Of a DNA stretch of 6,634 nt, positions 1-6,508 are shown piece after piece. Numbering within the stretch: the stretch's first letter is position 1; every line of letters begins with the position of its first letter. Below the pieces are notes generated by a model. That model saw only the letters and a program-made list of their open reading frames with translations. It was not told the origin of the DNA and ran no database searches. Source of the DNA: Acidimicrobiaceae bacterium (GTDB lineage Bacteria; Actinomycetota; Acidimicrobiia; Acidimicrobiales; UBA10347); the NCBI GenBank assembly GCA_003485885.1, contig DNHM01000323.1, positions 1-6,634 on the forward strand. Direction: 5' to 3'. Position numbers and translations under genes: made by a program.

Positions 1-6
1 AATTCT

Positions 7-1299
7 ATGGGTATTGAAGAATACGCGTTGGACTGCATCGGTGCAGCTCTGCTCGACGAGTCGATGGTCATCGAGGCCGTGTCCGATGGCGTGGTCTCCA
101 TCAGCGGATACTCACGGGAAAGCCTCATCGGGACACCTGGTTTGAGCCTTGTCCATCCCGACGACTCCGAGCGAGCGGGCGAGGCGATGCTCGAGTTGGT
201 GCGAACACAGCTGCCAACTGTTAACGGGATCTATCGGATGCGCCTTTCCGACGACGCGTACGAGGATTACGCAATCCAAGCGCTGACCTATACCGATGAT
301 GGCAGCGTAAAAACGGTGCTTAAGTTCTCGGCAGTTTCGTTGGTGTTGCGAGCCGACGAATTCGCCCGCGACGCGGTTGACACCCTGCGACTTCTTGGCG
401 AGGGACGTCAACTCAATGACTGCCTTGAGCGGGTCCACCATCTGGCCGAACGTCATATCCCGGGGAACCATTTGGCAATTTCAACGGTGCAAGGTGGCGA
501 GGTCTGGACGCACCGCAGGGCCTCCGGACGGGCATTTTGTTGGGAACAACCCTCACAGGTACGGCCCCCCAACATCGAGCGAGCGCTCGCGAACCATCTC
601 ACAGGACCTTGGCGAGCCTTCAGCAGCATGGCGGAGTTTGAACCGACAGCGAACGGGGCTCTCATCACGTCTGTCCTGACCGATGGCGCCAACGAGCTTC
701 TTGGTTACGTGGAAGCAACCCGCGAGTCGGTGGCCGAACCGGACGAACGTGAATGGATGGTGCACGGCCTGGTGCGTCAGGTACTCACTGCGGTGTTGCG
801 TCGGGTTCGACTCGATGAACAACTCCGACACGCTGCGGATCACGATCCGCTCACCGGCCTGGCCAATCGCCGCCGACTTTTTAACGATAAGGCGGCAGCC
901 GACGAGATAGCCGGCACATCGTTACTCCTCATCGATCTCGACCGTTTCTCTTGGATCAACAACAATCTCGGCCACGACGTTGGGGACCAGGCACTAGTAG
1001 CGGTCGCCGCCCGCCTCCGCGAGTTGTGCCCCACCGGATCCACGATTACCCGCTTCGGTGGCGACGAGTTCGTTGTATGGTTTCCGGCTCCGTTGAGCGA
1101 ACTCGGCGACCTCTATCAAGCGTTGCGATCAGCGAAGATCATGCCCTCCAGCACCGGAGATCGTCGGTCCACGCTACGAAGTTCTATCGGCGCAATAACT
1201 ATTCGACCAGGCGAAACTGCGGCCGAAGCCATCAAACGGGCTGACGACGCTATGTACGAAGCGAAAAGTAGTGGTGGCGACCGTATTCACATCGCCTGA
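7..1299 (+). CDS. PAS-GAF-like-GGDEF diguanylate cyclase (N-terminus may lie outside window)
   Basis: Probable diguanylate cyclase, making the second messenger c-di-GMP from two GTP. An N-terminal PAS-like sensor (about residues 13-112, with GYSRESLIG and LVHPDD) is followed by a region of GAF-like character (about 130-265) and a GGDEF domain (about 273-430). The domain opens with DHDPLTGLANRR at 278. GGDEF is intact at 351-355, preceded by R349. By the PleD pattern, D310 would bind metal and N318 and D327 would bind guanine; all three are present with PleD-like spacing. The allosteric RxxD inhibitory site expected just upstream is missing (PTGS there), so product inhibition through that site is unlikely. 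No signal peptide or membrane segment is seen, so it is probably cytosolic. Only six bases precede the ATG, with no in-frame stop, so the true start could be upstream. The PAS ligand is unknown. The family call is secure; activity is inferred. Confidence 0.9.
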   Translation: MGIEEYALDCIGAALLDESMVIEAVSDGVVSISGYSRESLIGTPGLSLVHPDDSERAGEAMLELVRTQLPTVNGIYRMRLSDDAYEDYAIQALTYTDDGSVKTVLKFSAVSLVLRADEFARDAVDTLRLLGEGRQLNDCLERVHHLAERHIPGNHLAISTVQGGEVWTHRRASGRAFCWEQPSQVRPPNIERALANHLTGPWRAFSSMAEFEPTANGALITSVLTDGANELLGYVEATRESVAEPDEREWMVHGLVRQVLTAVLRRVRLDEQLRHAADHDPLTGLANRRRLFNDKAAADEIAGTSLLLIDLDRFSWINNNLGHDVGDQALVAVAARLRELCPTGSTITRFGGDEFVVWFPAPLSELGDLYQALRSAKIMPSSTGDRRSTLRSSIGAITIRPGETAAEAIKRADDAMYEAKSSGGDRIHIA

Positions 1300-1323
1300 T
1301 ATCCGTCCCCTGCAGGTTGCAGC

Positions 1324-1331
1324 GAAAGGGG
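1324..1331 (+). promoter_or_regulatory. Ribosome binding site for the hydroxylase, favouring the second ATG
   Basis: The purine run GAAAGGGG lies before two adjacent ATG codons at 1335 and 1338. Spacing is 3 nt to the first and 6 nt to the second, so the second is better placed. The protein from the second ATG begins MQYHLDGF, which matches the N-terminus of Comamonas MobA as I remember it (MQFHLNGF). Confidence 0.6.
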
Positions 1332-1337
1332 TGAATG

Positions 1338-3281
1338 ATGCAGTACCACCTAGATGGGTTTACGCCAGGTGATCCGGCTCTGCGGCGCGCTGTCGACGGC
1401 TTAAGCCAGCCCGAGTCAAGCGATTTGTACGAGGAGGTTGACGTACTCATCGTCGGCTGTGGCCCCGCAGGCCTGACGTTGGCAGCGCAGCTCTCCATGT
1501 TTCCCGAGATCACCACAAGGGTTGTTGACCAGAAACTCGGGCCGCTCGAGTTTGGTCAGGCAGACGGTGTCGCATGTCGGTCCATGGAGATGTTCGAGGC
1601 GTTCGGTTTTAGCGAGCGAGTGCTTAAGGAGTCTTATTGGGTCAACGAAACCTCGTTCTGGCGGCCTGACCCAGAGGCACCAGAAACGATTGTTCGGGCC
1701 GATCGAATTCAGGATGTCGAAGATGACCTCTCGGAGTTTCCGCACACCATCTTGAGCCAGGCCCGAGTCCACGACTTCTACCTTGAGGCGATGTTGCAGT
1801 CACCTCGGCGACTCGTTCCTGACTACGGCCGACGGTTCAGCCACCTTGTCGTAGAGAGGGACGGACCGTCGGCGGGGGAGTACCCCGTCGTTGCACACCT
1901 AGAGCGCGTGGACCCGGGCCATGAGGGGCATGTTGAGGTCGTGCGAGCCCGCTACGTGGTTGGCTGCGACGGTGCGCGCAGTGCGGTGCGCACATCGATC
2001 GGCGTTGAGCTTCGTGGCGATGCGGCGAACAAACTCTGGGGTGTCGCCGACATGTTGGCGGTAACCAACTTCCCTGACATCAGACTCAAGTCGGCTATCC
2101 AATCGTCGAACAATGGCAGCGTGCTTGTCATCCCCCGTGAAGGGGGATACCTGTTTCGCATGTACACCGAACTGGGTGAACTTGAGCCGGGTGAACGGGC
2201 AAGTGATCGAGAAATCACGCCTGATGACATCATCGCTGCCGCACAAAATGTCCTTCATCCGTACACCCTGGACGTGAAGGAAGTGTCGTGGTGGTCCGTG
2301 TACGAGATCGGGCAGCGGCTGTCCGAAACATTCGAGGAGTCAACCCCATCTGGCGCAGATGACGGGCCGCGGGTTTTCATCACTGGCGATGCATGCCATA
2401 CCCACAGCCCGAAGGCGGGCCAGGGCATGAACGTGTCGATGGCAGACAGCTTCAACCTGGGGTGGAAGCTGGCATCGGTGGTGCTGGGCATGGCCACACC
2501 TGAGCTCCTCGAGACCTATTCCGTCGAACGACAGAGCATCGCCCAAGAGCTCATCGACTTCGATCGGGCCATGGAGACACTCTTTGCTGCCAGGGCCACC
2601 ACGGCCGAAGCCGGTGAGGCGAAGGCACAGCAGGCACAGTTCCAGGAATACTTCACCAAACACGCTCGATTCACCGCTGGAGTGGAGACCACGTATGAAA
2701 CGTCGCTGATTACAAACGCCCCTGTCCACCAACACCTAGCGGCCGGCATGACTATCGGCAAACGGTTCCACTCCGAGGCAGTGATCCGTCTGGCTGATGC
2801 CAAGCCGATGCACCTCGGCCACACGATCAAGGCCGATGGCCGATGGCGGATCTTTGCCTTCGCCGACGGGGACGACCCCACCAATCCTGCGTCACGGCTT
2901 GCAGCACTCTGCCACTTCTTGGAGGCGAACCCGGATTCTCCGGTGAATCGTTACACACCCGCAGATTGCGATATCGACTCGGCGATCGATGTCCGTGCCG
3001 TATGCCAGCAACGCCACCGAGACCTTGCCGTTGATGGCATGCCTTCGTTTCTTCTGCCCCGCAAGGGCCGGTTCGGACTCATTGACTACGAAAAGATCTT
3101 CTGCCCTGATCTGCAGCATGGGCCCGACATCTTTGACAGCCGACGAATTGACCGGACGAAGGGTTGCGTCATTGTCGTGCGGCCTGATCAGCACGTGGCC
3201 CACATCCTGCCCCTCGACGCACATGATGAACTTGCTGACTTCTTTGTCCGGTTCATGGTGCCGGTCGCCTCTGCCCACTGA
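1338..3281 (+). CDS. mobA: MobA-type FAD-dependent 3-hydroxybenzoate 4-monooxygenase
   Basis: Flavoprotein aromatic hydroxylase of the phenol 2-monooxygenase/MobA group. It probably converts 3-hydroxybenzoate to protocatechuate using NADPH and O2, in the cytosol. At 647 aa it is close to MobA (about 640). Visible in order: the FAD dinucleotide motif GCGPAG (40-45), GQADG (73-77), the VGCDGARS motif (208-215), and GDACHTHSPKAGQGMN (350-365), the FAD-ribityl GD motif. The last roughly 160 residues correspond to the thioredoxin-like domain of this group. From memory of the Comamonas MobA structure, Asp75 contacts the substrate hydroxyl, and His135 and Lys247 contact its carboxylate. The equivalents appear to be D76, H136 and K251, which favours a carboxylated substrate over phenol. 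It follows the diguanylate cyclase by 38 nt with no clear terminator, so co-transcription is plausible. No ring-cleavage dioxygenase is nearby. The family is near certain; the substrate is inferred. Confidence 0.9.
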   Translation: MQYHLDGFTPGDPALRRAVDGLSQPESSDLYEEVDVLIVGCGPAGLTLAAQLSMFPEITTRVVDQKLGPLEFGQADGVACRSMEMFEAFGFSERVLKESYWVNETSFWRPDPEAPETIVRADRIQDVEDDLSEFPHTILSQARVHDFYLEAMLQSPRRLVPDYGRRFSHLVVERDGPSAGEYPVVAHLERVDPGHEGHVEVVRARYVVGCDGARSAVRTSIGVELRGDAANKLWGVADMLAVTNFPDIRLKSAIQSSNNGSVLVIPREGGYLFRMYTELGELEPGERASDREITPDDIIAAAQNVLHPYTLDVKEVSWWSVYEIGQRLSETFEESTPSGADDGPRVFITGDACHTHSPKAGQGMNVSMADSFNLGWKLASVVLGMATPELLETYSVERQSIAQELIDFDRAMETLFAARATTAEAGEAKAQQAQFQEYFTKHARFTAGVETTYETSLITNAPVHQHLAAGMTIGKRFHSEAVIRLADAKPMHLGHTIKADGRWRIFAFADGDDPTNPASRLAALCHFLEANPDSPVNRYTPADCDIDSAIDVRAVCQQRHRDLAVDGMPSFLLPRKGRFGLIDYEKIFCPDLQHGPDIFDSRRIDRTKGCVIVVRPDQHVAHILPLDAHDELADFFVRFMVPVASAH

Positions 3282-3344
3282 CCACATTCGTGCAGGCGAA
3301 CCATCAAGGTAGGACGATCGATCCGACAGGGGTTCGACGGAGCT

Positions 3345-4214
3345 TCAGAATCGTGGTGTCGCTCCGTGCGCGATGATGGTCCTGGCAGCAAGATGGTGCG
3401 CAGCAGCTACAGCTGCTGCCTGCGAACCTGCACGTTGAAACTTCGTTACCAAGAACCCGGCGGCGAACGCATCGCCGGCACCAGTGGTATCGACGACATC
3501 GTCAACGGGTGCGACCGGGTAGGTGTCCACGCCCGCGTCCGAGTAGACCACGGTCGCCTCCGCGCCTTGTTTGATAATCGTTACCGTTGCGAGCCGATCA
3601 GGTTGAGTGATACGAAGCAGTTCGGCTTCGTCGTGGTTGCAGAACAGGTAGTCGGGGGCGATCCGCTCGATCAAATCGCGAGCGGCACCGACCCCGGCGT
3701 CAGCGATTGCACCGGTGGAGGAGGCATCGAGTGAGATACCGACGTTATGGCCCCGAGCACCGTCCAACATTTCCAGGGTCGTTGCTCGCATGGGATCGGC
3801 CAGCAGGGAATACGTCGGCACGTGTACCACCGCGGTGTGCAGCAGCCATCCGTCCGGAGCCGATGTCAGATCGCCAGCTGAACCTCGGTCGGTAAGAAAA
3901 GAACGTTCAGCGTTGCCATCGACGACAGCCACAATCGAACCAGACCGCCCTGATCTGGTGACGGCTATCTCGACGCCGGCGGTGCTGAGCTGAGCGAGGA
4001 GATGGTCACCAAGCAGATCGTGTCCCACATTTCCGACGTACCGGGCTGTCCCTCCGAACAAAGCCGCAGCGACCGCGACGTTGGCTGCGCTTCCGCCACG
4101 GTGGCGTTCAACCCGAGCGGGGGAGTCAGTGCCCACCCGGACGCCTTCAGGTGCGTAGACAATGACGTCCTCGACAAGATCCCCGACACACGTGATTACA
4201 ACCTCTTCTGTCAT
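3345..4214 (-). CDS. PfkB/ribokinase-family carbohydrate or nucleoside kinase
   Basis: ATP-dependent small-molecule kinase of the PfkB family, 289 aa and cytosolic. The N-terminal GDLVEDV (11-17) supplies the Asp that usually contacts the sugar. PfkB signature 1 is seen as GGSAANVAVAAALFGG (40-55). Signature 2 is DTTGAGDAFAAGF (242-254), with D248 as the expected catalytic base and GAGD forming the anion hole. NHDEAELL (193-200) is typical of the family's ATP half. The protein is slightly short for a ribokinase (about 300 aa) but shows no missing core motif. It converges on the hydroxylase across a 63-nt gap and diverges from the NmrA-like gene. No Shine-Dalgarno site precedes the ATG. A weak -10-like GATAAG (4223-4228, minus strand) ends 8 nt upstream, as in a leaderless transcript. 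The substrate cannot be read from the sequence; sugar, adenosine or another nucleoside are all possible. Confidence 0.88.
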   Translation of the reverse strand: MTEEVVITCVGDLVEDVIVYAPEGVRVGTDSPARVERHRGGSAANVAVAAALFGGTARYVGNVGHDLLGDHLLAQLSTAGVEIAVTRSGRSGSIVAVVDGNAERSFLTDRGSAGDLTSAPDGWLLHTAVVHVPTYSLLADPMRATTLEMLDGARGHNVGISLDASSTGAIADAGVGAARDLIERIAPDYLFCNHDEAELLRITQPDRLATVTIIKQGAEATVVYSDAGVDTYPVAPVDDVVDTTGAGDAFAAGFLVTKFQRAGSQAAAVAAAHHLAARTIIAHGATPRF

Positions 4215-4339
4215 AGAAGAGTCTTATCGGGTCTGGCCCAGAGTCCGACCATTGGCAGAGTTCCGTGGAGAGACTCGGCGGTCGAGTTCGGTCAGCTACC
4301 GTCGGTCGTCCGTCGAGCCATTTGAAGCTGGAGCCCCCA
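4215..4339. promoter_or_regulatory. Divergent intergenic region between the kinase and NmrA-like genes
   Basis: This 125-nt gap should hold promoters for both flanking genes. Visible elements: a direct repeat AGAGTC at 4218-4223 and 4240-4245, 22 bp apart (about two helical turns); a 5-5-5 inverted repeat ACTCG-GCGGT-CGAGT at 4273-4287; and a TAnnnT hexamer TACCGT at 4297-4302 on the plus strand. No convincing -35 box is found at standard spacing for either gene. The inverted repeat lies just upstream of the possible plus-strand -10, where an operator could sit. All of these are short enough to arise by chance. Confidence 0.35.
4330..4333 (+). promoter_or_regulatory. Ribosome binding site deciding the NmrA-like gene start
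   Basis: GGAG lies 6 nt before the ATG at 4340. The frame stays open to an earlier ATG at 4265, but the added 25 residues do not look like the family, whereas the protein from 4340 starts directly into the first beta strand and nucleotide-binding loop (MSQPVVLITSATGRIG). Confidence 0.6.
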
Positions 4340-5320
4340 ATGTCACAACCCGTCGTGCTGATCACCTCGGCCACAGGCCGTATCGGCAAGGAACTGGTCG
4401 CCCGTTTGTCACAGACCGGCGAGTTCACGGTGCGAGCGTGTTTGTTCAGTCCGGGCAAGGCCGATGACCTGCGTACGCTCGGCGCCGACGAGGTTGTCCA
4501 CTTCGATCTGAACGATGCAACCACGTGGGGAGCAGCCCTCGACGGCGTGTCTGCGGTGTACTCGGCGTCGCTCGACCCGATGCTGCAAGGACACCTGGCC
4601 TTTAGCAAAGCCCTAGGTGAGCGGTCCGACCAGATCACCCACGTAGTGCGGATCAGCTGTATGGGTGCCGATACCAACACCGCTTCCTACGACCCAGACA
4701 AACACTCGTCGCGACAGGGTGCTTCGATCCCGCTGATGTTGCAGCACTACTGGTGGGGCGAGAAGGCACTGATTGATGCAGGGCTTAATGTCACGGTGTT
4801 GCGCAACAACTTCTTTATGAATCATCTGCTCAAGACCGACAGCGAAACGATCGATACCGAGGGATGGTTCAGCAATCCTCTTGGATCGGCACGAAACTCA
4901 TTTGTGGCAACGCGCGACATCGCTGAAGCGGCTGCTGTTGTGCTTCGAGAGGGCCCGGATACCCATGCCAACAAGTTCTATGACCTGACCGGCCCCGAAC
5001 CCCAGACGATGGCCGAGATCGCCGCCGACCTAGGCGCAGCGATGGGCAAGACCATCGAGTACCGGGCCCAGACGATGGAAGACTTCGAGAAAGATTTCGG
5101 CAGCACCCGGGCCGAGTTTTTCGAGTATCTCTCGAACGGTTTCTACTGCCGATGCAGCCCAGATTTCTACAACGTGACCGGCCACAAGCCCACGTCGTAC
5201 GCCGACTATCTAACAACCCCCGGAGCCAGCGGTGAAACCGGCCTGGAAGAACTGTGGCAGGGCAACTTGTGGAAGAAGGGCGAAGACGCCATGAAGGCCG
5301 CCGCGGAAGTCACCCAGTAA
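4340..5320 (+). CDS. NmrA-like NAD(P)-binding protein (atypical short-chain dehydrogenase)
   Basis: A 326-aa Rossmann-fold protein of the NmrA/HSCARG group. Members either act as NAD(P)(H) redox sensors or reduce small substrates such as quinones and isoflavone-like compounds. The beta strand VVLIT leads into SATGRIG (10-16), the glycine-rich loop; the usual first Gly is Ser10. The strand HVVRISCMGA (101-110) and VTVLRNNFFMNHLL (151-164) are typical of the group. VATRDIAEAAAVVL (189-202) matches the usual 'v.v.DiA.aaa..L' segment. No canonical YxxxK catalytic pair is seen, as expected for atypical members. The C-terminal part (about 220-326) resembles the substrate-binding lobe and ends in a Lys/Ala-rich tail. 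Its divergence from the kinase and convergence with the LLM oxidoreductase suggest a monocistronic transcript. It could be an enzyme or a regulator; the sequence does not decide. Confidence 0.85.
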   Translation: MSQPVVLITSATGRIGKELVARLSQTGEFTVRACLFSPGKADDLRTLGADEVVHFDLNDATTWGAALDGVSAVYSASLDPMLQGHLAFSKALGERSDQITHVVRISCMGADTNTASYDPDKHSSRQGASIPLMLQHYWWGEKALIDAGLNVTVLRNNFFMNHLLKTDSETIDTEGWFSNPLGSARNSFVATRDIAEAAAVVLREGPDTHANKFYDLTGPEPQTMAEIAADLGAAMGKTIEYRAQTMEDFEKDFGSTRAEFFEYLSNGFYCRCSPDFYNVTGHKPTSYADYLTTPGASGETGLEELWQGNLWKKGEDAMKAAAEVTQ

Positions 5321-5323
5321 TGA

Positions 5324-5349
5324 ACCCGGCCGTGATTCTTGCTCCGGGT
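5324..5349. terminator. Small hairpin between convergent genes, possible bidirectional terminator
   Basis: ACCCGG (5324-5329) and CCGGGT (5344-5349) form a 6-bp GC-rich stem with a 14-nt loop. It fills most of the 34-nt gap between the stop codons of the NmrA-like and LLM genes. There is no T-run on either side, only CTCCTCT on the plus strand. Position is the main argument; the stem is short. Confidence 0.35.
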
Positions 5350-5354
5350 CTCCT

Positions 5355-6383
5355 CTAACCGTTTCGCACAGCGCGAGCAACCTCGGCCCATTTGTCCAGG
5401 TGTTGATCGTCGGTGCGGATCTGCTGTGTTCCCAGATACATGACGACTCGCGATGCCGTGCCCTTGTAACGCTCGAGCAACTGATCAGCCATGTCGTCCC
5501 AGTTCGTCATCAGGCCGTACTGGTTGAGCATCTCGTCGGTGATCTCGTCGCCCAAAGTATCAAGATCGCCAGCCTTCATCTTCGCTCGAATGCGCTGGGT
5601 CGTTCCCTCGTAGCCAAGATCGTCAAACTGGAACGCATAGTTTGGTGTGCTGCCATAGAACGCAATCTGGCGTTTGGCGTGCGCTACGTAGGGTTCCCGT
5701 TCTTCGGGGGTATCACCGGGGCAGGCGAAGACCGGGATGATCAAATCAATGTCGTCGACGCTACGACCAGCCTTCGCTGCCCCCTTGGCAAGGTCAGGCT
5801 TGAGCCGGTTCTCGATGTACGGCATCGAGTGCAACGGATGGACATGCACACCGTCGGCGACCTCGCCAGCGACGCGGGTCATGATTGGACCGACGGCAGA
5901 GATATCGACCTTCATTGGATGGTCGTGGGCCTTTGGCGACCAGTCGCGGGGGAGCAAACTCATCTGGTAGAACTCGCCGTCGTGGGCCAGGCGTTCCTCG
6001 CGATTGAAGGCACGCCAACATGCCTGGACAGCCTGCACGTAGTCGCGGAGCCGGGCTGCGGGTCGGTCAAACTCTGCGCTGTAGCGGCGTTCGATGTGGG
6101 CCTTGACCTGGCTACCGAGACCAAGACGGAACCGTCCGCCGGTGTTGTCAGCGAGTTCGTACGCGACCGCGGCTGAGACCATGGGGCTTCGAGGAAACGC
6201 CACCGCAATGCCGGTCGTGAAGGTCAGCTCAGGTGCCGCCATCGCAGCGGCAGCGATCTGCATCCATGGAACCTGGCTGGTTTCGGTGAAGAGCAGTCCG
6301 GAGAACCCTGCCCCTTCAACCCGGCGTGCAAGATCGGCCGCTTCGTCCCATCGGGCAGCGCCTGTCATGAAGTCGATATGCAT
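5355..6383 (-). CDS. LLM-class F420-dependent oxidoreductase
   Basis: A 342-aa TIM-barrel protein of the luciferase-like monooxygenase superfamily. It most resembles the F420-dependent group that I recall as the TIGR03617/MSMEG_2256 type. Such enzymes move hydride between deazaflavin F420 and an organic substrate in the cytosol. Visible features: MHIDFMTGAARWDEAADLARRVEGAGFSG opening into the first barrel elements; FTET at 32-35; TGIAVAFPRSP (57-67); GRFRLGLGSQ (83-92), the strand-loop common to F420 LLM enzymes; and DISAVGPIMTRVAGEVADGVHVHP (160-183), a typical later strand. The start is firm: an in-frame TAG (6393-6395) lies just four codons upstream. No Shine-Dalgarno is seen, so a leaderless start is likely. 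It lies downstream of a probable helicase gene but is separated from it by a strong hairpin. The substrate is unknown, and FMN instead of F420 cannot be excluded. Confidence 0.9.
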   Translation of the reverse strand: MHIDFMTGAARWDEAADLARRVEGAGFSGLLFTETSQVPWMQIAAAAMAAPELTFTTGIAVAFPRSPMVSAAVAYELADNTGGRFRLGLGSQVKAHIERRYSAEFDRPAARLRDYVQAVQACWRAFNREERLAHDGEFYQMSLLPRDWSPKAHDHPMKVDISAVGPIMTRVAGEVADGVHVHPLHSMPYIENRLKPDLAKGAAKAGRSVDDIDLIIPVFACPGDTPEEREPYVAHAKRQIAFYGSTPNYAFQFDDLGYEGTTQRIRAKMKAGDLDTLGDEITDEMLNQYGLMTNWDDMADQLLERYKGTASRVVMYLGTQQIRTDDQHLDKWAEVARAVRNG

Positions 6384-6389
6384 AGGACG

Positions 6390-6395
6390 AACCTA
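6390..6395 (-). promoter_or_regulatory. Possible -10 element for the LLM oxidoreductase
   Basis: Read on the minus strand, the hexamer is TAGGTT (TAnnnT), ending 6 nt before the ATG. That would put transcription start at or next to the start codon, matching a leaderless mRNA. No good -35 box is visible. Low confidence. Confidence 0.25.
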
Positions 6396-6402
6396 GTTCA
6401 TA

Positions 6403-6421
6403 GCGATTGCCCGGCGATTGC
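6403..6421. repeat. 8-bp direct repeat, one helical turn apart, upstream of the LLM gene
   Basis: GCGATTGC occurs at 6403-6410 and again at 6414-6421, with 11 bp between starts. The pair sits 20-38 nt upstream of the LLM start codon, around where a -35 box would be. It could be a tandem binding site for a regulator, but the copy is short. Confidence 0.35.
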
Positions 6422-6443
6422 TGGAGCCGCCGCATCACGATGA

Positions 6444-6488
6444 CATGCATCCGGTGTCAGCTGGGCACAGCCAGCCACCGGATGCATG
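6444..6488 (-). terminator. Strong hairpin downstream of the partial helicase-like gene
   Basis: CATGCATCCGGTG (6444-6456) and its exact complement (6476-6488) make a 13-bp perfect stem. Inside it, GCTGG (6460-6464) and CCAGC (6471-6475) add 5 bp after a 3-nt bulge. It begins 20 nt past the minus-strand stop codon and precedes the LLM gene. No T-tract follows on either strand, so it would be a non-canonical terminator. An mRNA-stabilising stem or a protein site are alternatives. Confidence 0.5.
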
Positions 6489-6508
6489 GTTTGTGTGCCT
6501 GAGGTCGA

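Noticed and set aside
1..6. AATTCT at the left edge as a cloning-site remnant (partial EcoRI site)
   Set aside because: The sequence runs straight into coding sequence, and a five-base match at an arbitrary window edge is not evidence.
1310..1322. CTGCA-GGT-TGCAG hairpin between the cyclase and the hydroxylase
   Set aside because: Only a 5-bp stem with no T-run; too weak to call a terminator and close to the ribosome site of the next gene.
3282..3344. Possible terminator between the hydroxylase and the kinase
   Set aside because: Only short elements such as the 8-bp palindrome GATCGATC (3316-3323) and a 4-bp stem are visible; nothing convincing as a terminator.
4265..4339. Upstream extension of the NmrA-like gene to the ATG at 4265
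   Set aside because: No good ribosome site precedes it and the extra residues precede an already complete N-terminal Rossmann strand, while GGAG is well placed for the ATG at 4340.
4147..4680. 177-codon open frame on the minus strand
   Set aside because: It overlaps the start of the kinase, the divergent promoter region and the NmrA-like gene in other frames, and its product is Ser/Arg-rich without motifs.
5400..6176. 258-codon open frame on the plus strand
   Set aside because: It lies entirely antisense to the LLM oxidoreductase, which has clear family motifs. The plus-strand product shows no recognisable domain; long antisense frames are expected in GC-rich genes.
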